From NCBI GenBank assembly GCA_020555865.1, contig JAJCJJ010000005.1, positions 1-64,000 on the forward strand: a stretch of 64,000 bases of DNA, given 5' to 3'. The translations under genes and the position numbers were made by a program. The notes beneath the pieces were generated by a model. That model was not told the DNA's origin. It made no database searches and worked only from the letters and a program-made list of their open reading frames with translations. Shown here piece after piece: positions 1-7,921 of the stretch (positions within the stretch are counted from its first letter, which is position 1; each line of letters opens with the position of its first letter). Source of the stretch: a bacterium 210917-DFI.7.65 (GTDB lineage: Bacteria > Bacillota > Clostridia > Oscillospirales > Oscillospiraceae).

Positions 1-2006
1 TACCAGCCGGTGAAGGTATAGCCTTCCCGCACCGGCACCTTCTCCAGACGCACCTCCGTATTGCGCGTATAGCGCTCGCTGTCGTATTCCGTGCCGCCGT
101 TGGATTCATAGTGCAGCGTATAGCGCGTCGTGGTCCCGCCGCCACCGCCACCGTTTCTCTGCCACTGAGCTGTATACACAACTGTCCCTGTCACAGTTGC
201 AGCCACGGCTGGTTCCCACCCAAGAAACGTATACCCATCGCGGACGGGCGTACCTTTAAATAACGGAGTACTATCACCGAATTTCAGGTTATTTGTCTCT
301 TGATTCGGAAAAATCTCCTCTCCATCCACACCATCTGTGTAAGTTACTGTGTATTTATTACCTTGTTTATAGGACGCGACAAGGTACTGCTCATCGATAA
401 GTTCTCCCGATACATCAACAGCTTGCCCATCTCTGCTTGGCTGGTAGCGGGCGTCATCAGGGTCACTATACCAAGCATCAATCTTCTCGTTTTGTTTGTC
501 TGCAGCATATACCTGATTCATAGCTGCCGCATCGGGGAGTTTAACCGAGGTAGTGCTGTCACTTACAAGACCGGCAGTGTATACATCCGCCGCCGCAAAA
601 TCAGCAGTGTTGTTACAAAGGATATTGCCCTGCGCCGTCGCATCTAATGAGCCATTCAGTACAGCGACACCGCCGCCGATGCCGGATAAATTTCCTGCAC
701 CCTCGGCGCTGACCGCCTTATTGGTTTGAACTGTTGTGGCATTCAGCTCGACTTGCGCTTCCTTATCTACCATCAGTCCGCCGCCCACTAATGCGGTATT
801 TTCCTCAAGTTCAGTGTCCTTCAGCATTATGCTGCTCTGATATGCGTATATTCCGCCTCCCCAATCGCTTGAAAAATTATTCTCGATGGTACATGAGGTA
901 AGCGAAACCGCTTTGCTGGACCGCGAAAAAACTCCACCACCTTCCTCAGATTTATTATTTTTAATGGTGCAATTCTCAAAAATCATCTGACCGGGATACG
1001 TCTCAGAATTATTTACGACATAGACGGCAGCGCCTCCGCCGAAATTCGCTGTGTTGCCTGTGATGGAACAGTTTTTCACCTCGAGCGAGCCATAGTAATT
1101 GCAAATACCACCGCCGTAGCCACTGTCACTATCACAACTGTTATCTATAATCTCGCCTCCATCGATGGTTGCGGTCGCCCTATCGACACAAACGCCGCCT
1201 CCATAGTTGTTTCTGTTGGACGTGGTGCTATTCCAAGCACGGTTCCCGATAATAATCCCTCCATGCATCGTGAATGTAGCTCCTGCCTGAACCAGAACAC
1301 CGCCGCCGAAGCTACTTCCATTATTGTAAACAGAACCCGTAGCTTTGTTACCGCTAATTGTGCCTCCATACATATGGAAAGCAGATTTTCTTATCTGACC
1401 ATTTACCCAGACACCACCGCCGTATCCGAAGAGTGATTCGCAATTGCTGATCTCACCTCCATACATATTGAATGTACCACCCTGAATATTCACGCCACCG
1501 GCATCGCTGCTGGTACAGATATTTCCAGTCAGCGTCACGCCGTTATACATATTGACCGTACCGTCTCCTCCGATCTGGATCAGAGCACTTACATGATCCC
1601 GGGCAGTATTGGTGGTAATCTTCAACGTGTCTGTTCCATCAGGTTTTCCCAGATTCAGCGTTCCGCCATTTACGCCCAGAGTGAACTCGTTAGATGCACT
1701 CACAGTGTCACTGTTGTAAGTGATCGTATAACCATTACCCAATAATGTAACGGTCTTGCCAGCAGGGACTTTGAGGGGAATAACTGGTTTATCTGCAAGC
1801 ACAATATCATCAGACAAGAAAATTGTCCATAGTTCCGATTCTTCGTTCTTGACACGCTCGAAGGCTTGCGTTAGCATCTCTTTCGTCCCAACCTCAATTG
1901 TTGTACCATTATTATCCTCAGTTTCATCTGCCGCCAATGCGGAAACAGGCACTAACGACATCACCATAATCAATGATAAAAATACCGCTAATGATCGCTG
2001 TCTCAT
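1..2006 (-). CDS. Secreted beta-helix surface protein with InlB-type repeats (partial, 3' end off window)
   Basis: About 668 codons are open from the ATG at 2006 to the window edge, so the C-terminus is missing. AGGAGG (2017-2022) lies ten bases upstream of the ATG. Residues 1-26 are a signal peptide (basic start, hydrophobic core, Ala-Leu-Ala end). Residues about 100-470 are irregular short repeats rich in Met-Tyr-Gly-Gly, Ser/Thr-Gly-Asn and Gly-Gly-Gly-Val/Ile, typical of right-handed parallel beta-helix surface proteins. Residues about 553-613 form an InlB B-type (Listeria-Bacteroides) repeat with GYTFLGW and YTAQW. A poly-Gly linker and a second copy (GYTFTGW) follow at the edge. It probably acts outside the cell as an adhesin or wall protein. 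An anchor (LPXTG or SLH) is expected beyond the window but cannot be seen. Function is inferred from architecture only. Confidence 0.85.
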   Translation of the reverse strand, partial: MRQRSLAVFLSLIMVMSLVPVSALAADETEDNNGTTIEVGTKEMLTQAFERVKNEESELWTIFLSDDIVLADKPVIPLKVPAGKTVTLLGNGYTITYNSDTVSASNEFTLGVNGGTLNLGKPDGTDTLKITTNTARDHVSALIQIGGDGTVNMYNGVTLTGNICTSSDAGGVNIQGGTFNMYGGEISNCESLFGYGGGVWVNGQIRKSAFHMYGGTISGNKATGSVYNNGSSFGGGVLVQAGATFTMHGGIIIGNRAWNSTTSNRNNYGGGVCVDRATATIDGGEIIDNSCDSDSGYGGGICNYYGSLEVKNCSITGNTANFGGGAAVYVVNNSETYPGQMIFENCTIKNNKSEEGGGVFSRSSKAVSLTSCTIENNFSSDWGGGIYAYQSSIMLKDTELEENTALVGGGLMVDKEAQVELNATTVQTNKAVSAEGAGNLSGIGGGVAVLNGSLDATAQGNILCNNTADFAAADVYTAGLVSDSTTSVKLPDAAAMNQVYAADKQNEKIDAWYSDPDDARYQPSRDGQAVDVSGELIDEQYLVASYKQGNKYTVTYTDGVDGEEIFPNQETNNLKFGDSTPLFKGTPVRDGYTFLGWEPAVAATVTGTVVYTAQWQRNGGGGGGTTTRYTLHYESNGGTEYDSERYTRNTEVRLEKVPVREGYTFTGW

Positions 2007-2147
2007 GTTTGAAATTCCTCCTAGTTTGCTTCTTGGGTTTGGGAACTTTGTCCTAAAGTCCAACCATGGTTACCGCGGTTGGATAATAATTGGACGGCTC
2101 CTCCAGAAAAAACCTTTGTAAAGATAAGTATACCATCTCCATACGGC

Positions 2148-2165
2148 AAAGTGTACTTTTTCAAA
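2148..2165. repeat. 18-bp repeat copy 1 flanking the surface-protein promoter
   Basis: AAAGTGTACTTTTTCAAA. It differs at two central bases from the copy at 2262-2279. The core AAGTGTACTT is the exact reverse complement of the other copy's core AAGTACACTT, so both are versions of one near-palindromic site. This copy lies just downstream of the predicted transcription start. Confidence 0.6.
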
Positions 2166-2192
2166 AAATAAAGCACACCCAAGTTATTATTT

Positions 2193-2221
2193 ATAGTACA
2201 CAAAAACAGGAAAAATTACAA
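2193..2221 (-). promoter_or_regulatory. Sigma-A promoter of the surface-protein gene
   Basis: On the minus strand TTGTAA (2221-2216) and TACTAT (2198-2193) are separated by 17 bases, about 185 bases upstream of the start codon. The region is markedly AT-rich compared with the surroundings. The long leader contains an inverted repeat (CCAACC 2060-2065 with GGTTGG 2077-2082). Confidence 0.5.
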
Positions 2222-2261
2222 TAGAAATTTTTATATTTCACAATGAAAACTCCCTTCTGTA

Positions 2262-2279
2262 AAAGTACACTTTTTCAAA
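2262..2279. repeat. 18-bp repeat copy 2 flanking the surface-protein promoter
   Basis: AAAGTACACTTTTTCAAA, 114 bases from copy 1 and upstream of the -35 element. The two sites bracket the promoter, which suggests paired operators (repression by looping or cooperative binding). The binding protein is unknown. Confidence 0.6.
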
Positions 2280-2356
2280 TTCTACTATTTTTCATTTGGT
2301 GAACATAACGCAGTAAGAAAGGGCTGAACGGACGGTTTTCGTACCAGAAGCCAAAA

Positions 2357-2391
2357 GCGCCCCCGGCCGATCTGTGATCGGCCGGGGGCGC
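2357..2391 (-). terminator. Rho-independent terminator after the GNAT gene
   Basis: Perfect 16-bp GC-rich stem (2357-2372 with 2376-2391) and 3-base loop, followed on the minus strand by TTTT. It ends the leftward acyltransferase/thiolase-like/DUF35/GNAT operon. Confidence 0.85.
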
Positions 2392-2424
2392 TCTCTATAT
2401 CAATTACTTTTGCACAATATCCTC

Positions 2425-2919
2425 TCAACTACTGAAAGATTTAACACGCCGCATGCCTTCGTAAGCTCCTTCCCAGAACGGACTGACAGCACGATAACCC
2501 AACTCCTCATAATAGGCTCCCAGCCGCGCGTCGTTCACATCGGAATCGCAGCGGATCCCCAGTTTGCCGCGCCGGCGGCCCAGTGCTTCGGCACAGCGAA
2601 GCATATGCGCCCCGACGCCGGGGTATCCCGGAAGCGTTGCCAGATGATGAGCATAAAAATACCGTGGGTCGTCATCCCAGCGTCCGTCGCGCTCAAATAG
2701 AGCCAGTACTGCCACGATGGCAGTGCCCTCTTTGAGCAGATAAAAATCGCCCCGTGCCGCGCCAGCCTCAAAATAACTGCGGGGATAACAGTCAAAATAC
2801 CCATCCCACTGTTTCAGCCCCCGCTGCTCCAGCCACTTCATCCGTATAGCCAGAATCCGGAGAATATCGTCCACATCCTCCATGCCTGCCGTACAAAACT
2901 TCAGCTCTTCCACGCTCAT
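2425..2919 (-). CDS. GNAT family N-acetyltransferase
   Basis: 164 residues, the usual size for a single-domain GNAT, which moves an acetyl group from acetyl-CoA to an amine. The acetyl-CoA binding motif A is visible at about residues 90-115 (YFYAHHLATLP, then GYPGVGAHML in place of the usual R/QxxGxG/A). The C-terminal motif DVNDARLGAYYEELGYR is typical. It is the last gene of a leftward group, 26 bases after the DUF35 gene, and is followed by a strong terminator. The substrate cannot be read from sequence. Co-transcription with acyl-CoA genes may mean a related pathway or only proximity. Confidence 0.85.
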   Translation of the reverse strand: MSVEELKFCTAGMEDVDDILRILAIRMKWLEQRGLKQWDGYFDCYPRSYFEAGAARGDFYLLKEGTAIVAVLALFERDGRWDDDPRYFYAHHLATLPGYPGVGAHMLRCAEALGRRRGKLGIRCDSDVNDARLGAYYEELGYRAVSPFWEGAYEGMRRVKSFSS

Positions 2920-2945
2920 GCTCTCATGTCCCTCATTTTCCGCAT

Positions 2946-3296
2946 TTATACAGACGGCGTGCTGTCCTCTTCAAAAACAAAACCGTATTTTTCTTCTCCG
3001 CGAAGCACACGCACAACGTCTACGCCTGCACGTAGTTTCATCCCGATCCACGCTGCACTCTGCAGCCGCAGCTGCCCCACAGCCCGCACGCCATTTTCAA
3101 ACTCCACCAGTCCAAAATCCAGATACGGCCGGTTGATCCCTTCCGGCAGACAATGTACCCGCGTATGGGTCAGCAGCGTCACCGTTCCCTCCAACGGTTC
3201 CGGTTCAAAATCCCGTCCGCCACAGCAATCACAGATCAACCGGGCCGGGTAAGTGCGCCTGCCGCATTGTCTGCAGCGATATGCATACAGTTTCAT
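2946..3296 (-). CDS. DUF35 zinc-ribbon/OB-fold acyl-CoA-associated protein
   Basis: 116 residues from the ATG at 3296. A longer reading from a GTG at 3311 is less likely, because the AAGGAGG that serves the ATG lies inside that extension. The N-terminal rubredoxin-like zinc ribbon has Cys8, Cys11, Cys22 and Cys25 (C-x2-C ... C-x2-C). An OB-fold half follows. DUF35 proteins bind thiolase-type enzymes and help channel acyl-CoA or acyl groups, as in archaeal thiolase/HMG-CoA synthase complexes and Ltp2 aldolases. Here it starts 11 bases after the stop of the thiolase-like gene, so the two very likely form one complex. Confidence 0.85.
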   Translation of the reverse strand: MKLYAYRCRQCGRRTYPARLICDCCGGRDFEPEPLEGTVTLLTHTRVHCLPEGINRPYLDFGLVEFENGVRAVGQLRLQSAAWIGMKLRAGVDVVRVLRGEEKYGFVFEEDSTPSV

Positions 3297-3307
3297 GGCT
3301 TCCTCCT

Positions 3308-4495
3308 TCACCGATCCGTCAAAACAGTGGCGACTACATTATTGCCGAATCCGCCGAAATTCACCGCAAGCCCCACGTGAGCTTCCGGCACCTGCCGCTC
3401 TCCGCCTTCCCCCCTTAGCTGGCGCACCAGCTCCACAAGCTGGGATACACCGGTGGCTCCCAGGGGATGCCCTTTTGCTTTCAAGCCGCCTGAGGTATTA
3501 ATGGGGATTTTACCACCCAGTGCGGTATCACCCCGGCGCACCGCCAGATGGCCTTCACCCCGGCGGAAAAAGCCCACTTCTTCGCTCTCTACAATTTCCA
3601 GGATCTGAAACGCGTCATGCAGTTCGGCCACATCCACTTCCGCCGGCGTAATTCCGGCCATATCATAAGCCCGCCGGGCCGCCAGGCGCACCGCCTGCAG
3701 ATCTGTCGGCACAGCACGGTTGGCCACCACATGAGTATCCGTTGCCTGGCCGATGCCAGCAATGCGCACTGGAACGCGTGCCGCGCCGTTCCTGCAGTCC
3801 ATGGCACACAGCAGCACGGCCGCCGCACCGTCGGACATGGGGCAAATATCATACCGCCGCAGCGGATCGGCCACCAGTGGGTTCATCTTATCCCGCAGCT
3901 CGCCCTGCGTCAGCTCTTCCAGTGTAACGCGCTTATGCAGCTGAGCATAGGGATTGTGCATGGCATTGGCGTGATTTTTCACCGCCACCCGGGCCAGATC
4001 CTCCATAGTCACGCCATAGCGCTCCATGATCAGGCGCGTAAACATGGCGGCGAAGGAGGTCAGCGTCAGGCCACAGTTGTATTCTGCTTCCGGATGGAGC
4101 ATAGTGGCCACAAAATCCGTGGCCGCCGCACCGCCCCGGCCGTTCATCTTCTCGCCGCCCACTACCAGCACCCGGTCGCACATTCCGCTGGCAATGGCCA
4201 TATACCCCAGCTTGACTGCGCTGGCGCCGCTGGCAGGCCCGTTTTCCACACATTCAGCCATGGCCGGACATAGATGCAGCGAATCTGCCAGCGCGCTGGC
4301 ACTGCCGCTGATATGGTTGACCATGCCGCCGCCCATAGAGGCTACGAACACCTGATCGATCCCGGCTTCCGGGCCTGGGGTGATCTGTGCATCCTCAAAG
4401 CAGAGCAGGGCCGCCTCGCCCAGCAGCTCCAAAAATCCTTTCTCAGTTTTACCAAATTTCGTATGACCAATTCCAATAATCCCGACCTGCCGCAT
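3308..4495 (-). CDS. Thiolase-superfamily protein lacking the canonical nucleophilic Cys
   Basis: 395 residues, full thiolase length, with a GGAGGAG ribosome site. It resembles the SCP-x/lipid-transfer thiolase branch that pairs with DUF35. HDAF (His293) and GHPLGATG (His343) are intact. At the usual nucleophile position the CASG motif reads PASG (Pro87; context ENGPASGAS). The C-terminal Cys loop also reads NFGGFGNN (379-386). A normal acyl-Cys thiolase cycle is therefore doubtful. Ltp2-type steroid aldolases are a precedent for thiolase folds with a DUF35 partner doing other carbon-carbon chemistry. It lies between an FabD-like acyltransferase (12 bases upstream) and DUF35. The substrate is unknown. 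Confidence 0.85.
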   Translation of the reverse strand: MRQVGIIGIGHTKFGKTEKGFLELLGEAALLCFEDAQITPGPEAGIDQVFVASMGGGMVNHISGSASALADSLHLCPAMAECVENGPASGASAVKLGYMAIASGMCDRVLVVGGEKMNGRGGAAATDFVATMLHPEAEYNCGLTLTSFAAMFTRLIMERYGVTMEDLARVAVKNHANAMHNPYAQLHKRVTLEELTQGELRDKMNPLVADPLRRYDICPMSDGAAAVLLCAMDCRNGAARVPVRIAGIGQATDTHVVANRAVPTDLQAVRLAARRAYDMAGITPAEVDVAELHDAFQILEIVESEEVGFFRRGEGHLAVRRGDTALGGKIPINTSGGLKAKGHPLGATGVSQLVELVRQLRGEGGERQVPEAHVGLAVNFGGFGNNVVATVLTDR

Positions 4496-4507
4496 ACCGC
4501 TCCTCCT

Positions 4508-5437
4508 TTACCGCGCTTTCAGCGCGGCTGCGGTTTCCCGCAGCGAATCCATATCCTCTACGTGCAGCAGCACCGCCTGGGGCGCAATCTCCCACACAAA
4601 CTTCGAATACATGGTTTTCGGTCCCAGTTCCACAAATGTGTCCACACCGTCGTGCAGCATATTGCGGATGATGCGCTCGCACTGCACCGCCACACACAGC
4701 TGCAGCACCATTTTCTCCTGAATCCGCCGCACATCGTGCTCTTTTTCACCGTCGGTATTCATATAAAAATCCACATTAGGTGCAGAAAGCTTCACCGAAG
4801 AAAATACATCGTCCAGCGCTTTCTGTGCCGGCTCCATCATGGCACAGTGAGAAGGGATGCTCACCGGAATAACCGTGTTCTTCATCCCCTCCTGTTTCAG
4901 GCGCTCCTGAAATACCTTCATCGCCTCCATTTCACCGGCAAAAATCAACCGGGATGGCGCGTTGCAGTTGGAAAGGGCCACATAGCCCTCCACCTCTTTG
5001 CTGATCGCAACGGCACGGCCCGCATCGGGCGCCATTACCGCCACCATGGCGCCCTTCCCCACAGGCACCGCCTCCTGCATCGCCTTGGAACGGACTTTGA
5101 TGATCCGCAGGGCATCTTCAAAAGAAAGTACGCTGGCAGCCGCCAGCGCGCCGTATTCCCCCAGTGAAAAACCCGCCATGGCGTTCGGCCGGATGCCGTA
5201 TTCCGACAAAGCCGCATAAGCGGCGTATTCGGTTGTCAGAATACACGGCTGTGTATTTTCCGTGCGGTTCAGCGCTTCTTCCGGCCCCTGAAAACAGATG
5301 TCCCGCACGCTGCGCTGCAAAATCCGGTCGGCACAATCAAAAATCTCTCTGCAGACCGCTGCGCCTTCGTACAGGCTGCGCCCCATCCCCACATACTGCG
5401 AGGACTGCCCGGTAAATAAAAATGCCAGCTTTCCCAT
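4508..5437 (-). CDS. FabD-like malonyl-CoA:ACP transacylase family protein
   Basis: 309 residues from the ATG at 5437; the TTG reading at 5461 is rejected because GGGAG sits at the right distance from 5437. The FabD hallmarks are present: FTGQSSQ (Gln11 oxyanion), GFSLGEY with Ser91 nucleophile, Arg116 (the malonyl carboxylate-binding position) and His197 in IPSHCAM. FabD moves malonyl from CoA to acyl carrier protein. No ACP, ketosynthase or other fab gene is nearby. It heads an operon with the thiolase-like and DUF35 genes, so it may load an acyl group for that complex rather than serve general fatty acid synthesis. Family confidence is high, role uncertain. Confidence 0.85.
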   Translation of the reverse strand: MGKLAFLFTGQSSQYVGMGRSLYEGAAVCREIFDCADRILQRSVRDICFQGPEEALNRTENTQPCILTTEYAAYAALSEYGIRPNAMAGFSLGEYGALAAASVLSFEDALRIIKVRSKAMQEAVPVGKGAMVAVMAPDAGRAVAISKEVEGYVALSNCNAPSRLIFAGEMEAMKVFQERLKQEGMKNTVIPVSIPSHCAMMEPAQKALDDVFSSVKLSAPNVDFYMNTDGEKEHDVRRIQEKMVLQLCVAVQCERIIRNMLHDGVDTFVELGPKTMYSKFVWEIAPQAVLLHVEDMDSLRETAAALKAR

Positions 5438-5595
5438 TGGACTCTCTCCCTTTCGTCCCAATTATTTTTATCATTATATCATGCTCCCTGTCGTTCGTCT
5501 ATTGTTCACACCATCTGATTTTCCCGCCGTATTTTCGGCCGTTTCGCCTTTTTTTGAACCGCAGAAAGTTTTTTACAGATACCGCAACTTCTGTC

Positions 5596-5624
5596 TTGTC
5601 ATATGTCTATCCATGTGCTATACT
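5596..5624 (+). promoter_or_regulatory. Sigma-A promoter of the nadABC-niaR operon
   Basis: TTGTCA (5596-5601) and TATACT (5619-5624) with a 17-base spacer, about 80 bases before the nadA start codon. Confidence 0.7.
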
Positions 5625-5641
5625 ATACCGGAATTTTACCT

Positions 5642-5665
5642 CTGTCGTACAAACCCGACCGACAG
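5642..5665 (+). promoter_or_regulatory. niaR box (candidate): Candidate NiaR operator in the nadA leader
   Basis: Inverted repeat CTGTCG (5642-5647) and CGACAG (5660-5665) just downstream of the predicted start of transcription. Related TGTC/GACA words occur at 5592-5600 and 5679-5682. The operon's own last gene encodes NiaR, so feedback repression from this region is likely. The exact site is not proven. Confidence 0.35.
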
Positions 5666-5703
5666 GAAGACCCAAAAGACAGATATGAAGGGAGAATCTC
5701 ATT

Positions 5704-6609
5704 ATGGAGATCCGGGAAACGATCCAGCGGCTGAAAAAGGAACAGGATGCTGTGATTCTGGCCCACTACTATGTGCGCGACGAAGTGCAGGAAATGGCTG
5801 ATTACATCGGCGATTCCTTTTATCTGAGCAAACTGGCCGTGGATCTGCCGCAGAAAACACTGGTGGTGTGCGGCGTGTCCTTTATGGGCGAAAGCGCAAA
5901 AATTCTCAATCCCGGCAAGCGCGTTCTGCTGCCCGACCCCAAAGCCGACTGCGCCATGGCCCACATGATCACACCGGAAAAGGTAGCCGCACTGCGCCAA
6001 GCACACCCCAAAGCCGCCGTTGTGTGTTATATCAATTCCACCGCGGAACTGAAAACTTGCTCAGACGTGTGCGTCACCTCTGCCAATGCGCTAAAGATTG
6101 TCCGCGCCCTGCCCAACGAGGAAATCATTTTTATCCCTGATGAAAATCTGGGCCGTTACATCGCCTCCCAGCTGCCGGAGAAAACCTTTATTTTCAACGA
6201 CGGCCACTGCCCCATCCACGCAAGGATCACGGCTGCGGATATCGATGCGGCCAAAGCCGCTCATCCCGGCGCGCCGGTGCTAGCACACCCCGAATGCGTT
6301 CCAGCTGTATTGGAAAAAGCCGATTACGTCGGCAGCACTTCCGGTATTCTGAATTATGCCACCGCGCACAGTGAAACAGCCTATATCATCGTCACCGAAT
6401 GCGGCATCGGCTACAAGCTGCGCCAGCAGAATCCCGGCAAGGAATTTTTCTTTATTACCCCCACGCCCACCTGCGAGGACATGAAGTTCATCACACTGGA
6501 AAAGATCGCCCACGCTCTGGAAACCGGCGAAGGCGAGGTTACGCTGGAAGATGCCCAGCGCAGCCGGGCCAACGCCCCGCTGGAGCAGATGCTTGCACTG
6601 GCCAAATAA
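5704..6609 (+). CDS. nadA: Quinolinate synthase
   Basis: 301 residues, full length. It condenses iminoaspartate with dihydroxyacetone phosphate to quinolinate using a [4Fe-4S] cluster. The three cluster ligands match Cys83 (ADCAMA), Cys169 (GHCPIH) and Cys257 (PTCEDMK). The motifs AHYYVRDEVQ and YVGSTSGIL are those of the family. AAGGGAG precedes the ATG. It is the first gene of nadA-nadB-nadC-niaR, the de novo NAD pathway from aspartate, with its own promoter. Confidence 0.98.
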   Translation: MEIRETIQRLKKEQDAVILAHYYVRDEVQEMADYIGDSFYLSKLAVDLPQKTLVVCGVSFMGESAKILNPGKRVLLPDPKADCAMAHMITPEKVAALRQAHPKAAVVCYINSTAELKTCSDVCVTSANALKIVRALPNEEIIFIPDENLGRYIASQLPEKTFIFNDGHCPIHARITAADIDAAKAAHPGAPVLAHPECVPAVLEKADYVGSTSGILNYATAHSETAYIIVTECGIGYKLRQQNPGKEFFFITPTPTCEDMKFITLEKIAHALETGEGEVTLEDAQRSRANAPLEQMLALAK

Positions 6610-6628
6610 CAGAAAAGAGCGGATACAT

Positions 6629-7921
6629 ATGGAAAAACAGGATATTGTAATCGTCGGCAGCGGCTGCGCAGGCCTGTTCGCGGCGCTGCAGTTTCCGGCG
6701 GACAAACGGATCACCATGATTACTAAGGAAATCATTGAACACAGCGATTCGTTTCTGGCCCAGGGCGGCATCTGCGTGCTCAAAACCCCCGAGGATTACC
6801 AAAGCTTTTTTGACGACACCCTCAAAGCCGGCCACTACGAAAACCGCAAAGAGTCTGTGGACATTATGATCCGTTCCTCCTGGGACACCATCCGGGAGCT
6901 GGTCAGCTACGGCGTGGATTTTGCCCGCGCGGAGGACGGCACGCTGCTCTATACCCGTGAAGGCGCCCACAGCAAGCCCCGCATTCTTTACCACGAGGAC
7001 GAAACCGGCAAGGAGATCACCTCGCGCCTGCTCTCCCAGGTACGCAGCGCCCACCCCAACGTGCAGATCATCGAAAACACCGCCATGGTGGACCTGATCT
7101 GCCAGGACAACACCTGCCGGGGCGTCGTCATCCGCCGCGCCGACGGCAGCTATGACATCATCCCTGCAGACTACACCGTGCTGGCCTGCGGCGGCATCGG
7201 CGGACTGTACAAGCACTCCACCAACTATCCCCAACTAACCGGGGACGGCCTGGCCGTATGCATGGAGCACGGCGTGGCGCTCGAAAATATCAACTATGTG
7301 CAGATTCATCCCACTACGCTCTATACCAAAAAGCCAGGGCGGAGTTTTCTCATCTCCGAATCTGTCCGCGGCGAGGGCGCGCTGCTGTACAACGCCAAAG
7401 GCGAACGCTTTGCCAATGAACTGATGCCCCGGGATCTGCTGACGGAAGCCATCCGCGCCCAGATGGCCGCCGACGGCACGGATTTTGTATGGGAGGATCT
7501 GCGTCCCATCGGCGAAGAGGAAATCAAAAACCATTTCCCCAATATTTACGCCCGGTGCCTGGAAGAAGGCTATGACGTGACCCGAGAATGCATCCCCGTC
7601 ACCCCAGCCCAGCATTACTTCATGGGCGGCATCCATGTGGACGAGGAAAGCAAGACCACCATGGAGCACCTGTATGCCATCGGGGAAACCGCCTGCAACG
7701 GCGTACACGGAAAAAACCGGCTGGCCAGCAACTCTCTGTTGGAATCGCTGGTGTTTGCCAAGCGGGCCGCCCTTCACATCATCGAGCATTACACCCCACA
7801 AGATGGCTCCTTGCCCGCTGTGGACTTTTCCGCTTACGAGCCCGCCGAAACCCTGGCGGCGCGGCGCAAGGAGGCGATTTTATCCGAGATCAGGAGGCTG
7901 AATGAACATGAGTATCAGTGA
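6629..7921 (+). CDS. nadB: L-aspartate oxidase, short form
   Basis: 430 residues from the ATG at 6629, 19 bases after nadA; a longer reading would run back into nadA and is rejected. It oxidises aspartate to iminoaspartate with FAD and feeds NadA. The FAD dinucleotide fold is at residues 5-20 (VIVGSGCAGLFAAL). The active-site region HYFMGGIHVDE and the C-terminal FAD segment NRLASNSLLE are present. Only about 50 residues follow NRLASNSLLE, so the three-helix C-terminal domain of the roughly 540-residue E. coli enzyme is largely missing. Short forms of this kind are expected in Clostridia. Its end overlaps nadC by 20 bases. Confidence 0.97.
   Translation: MEKQDIVIVGSGCAGLFAALQFPADKRITMITKEIIEHSDSFLAQGGICVLKTPEDYQSFFDDTLKAGHYENRKESVDIMIRSSWDTIRELVSYGVDFARAEDGTLLYTREGAHSKPRILYHEDETGKEITSRLLSQVRSAHPNVQIIENTAMVDLICQDNTCRGVVIRRADGSYDIIPADYTVLACGGIGGLYKHSTNYPQLTGDGLAVCMEHGVALENINYVQIHPTTLYTKKPGRSFLISESVRGEGALLYNAKGERFANELMPRDLLTEAIRAQMAADGTDFVWEDLRPIGEEEIKNHFPNIYARCLEEGYDVTRECIPVTPAQHYFMGGIHVDEESKTTMEHLYAIGETACNGVHGKNRLASNSLLESLVFAKRAALHIIEHYTPQDGSLPAVDFSAYEPAETLAARRKEAILSEIRRLNEHEYQ

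Noticed and set aside
2041..2100. CCAACC ... GGTTGG palindrome resembling a c-di-GMP (GEMM) riboswitch end
   Set aside because: The conserved core before it (CGCAAAGCC type) is missing and the orientation does not fit the surface-protein leader.
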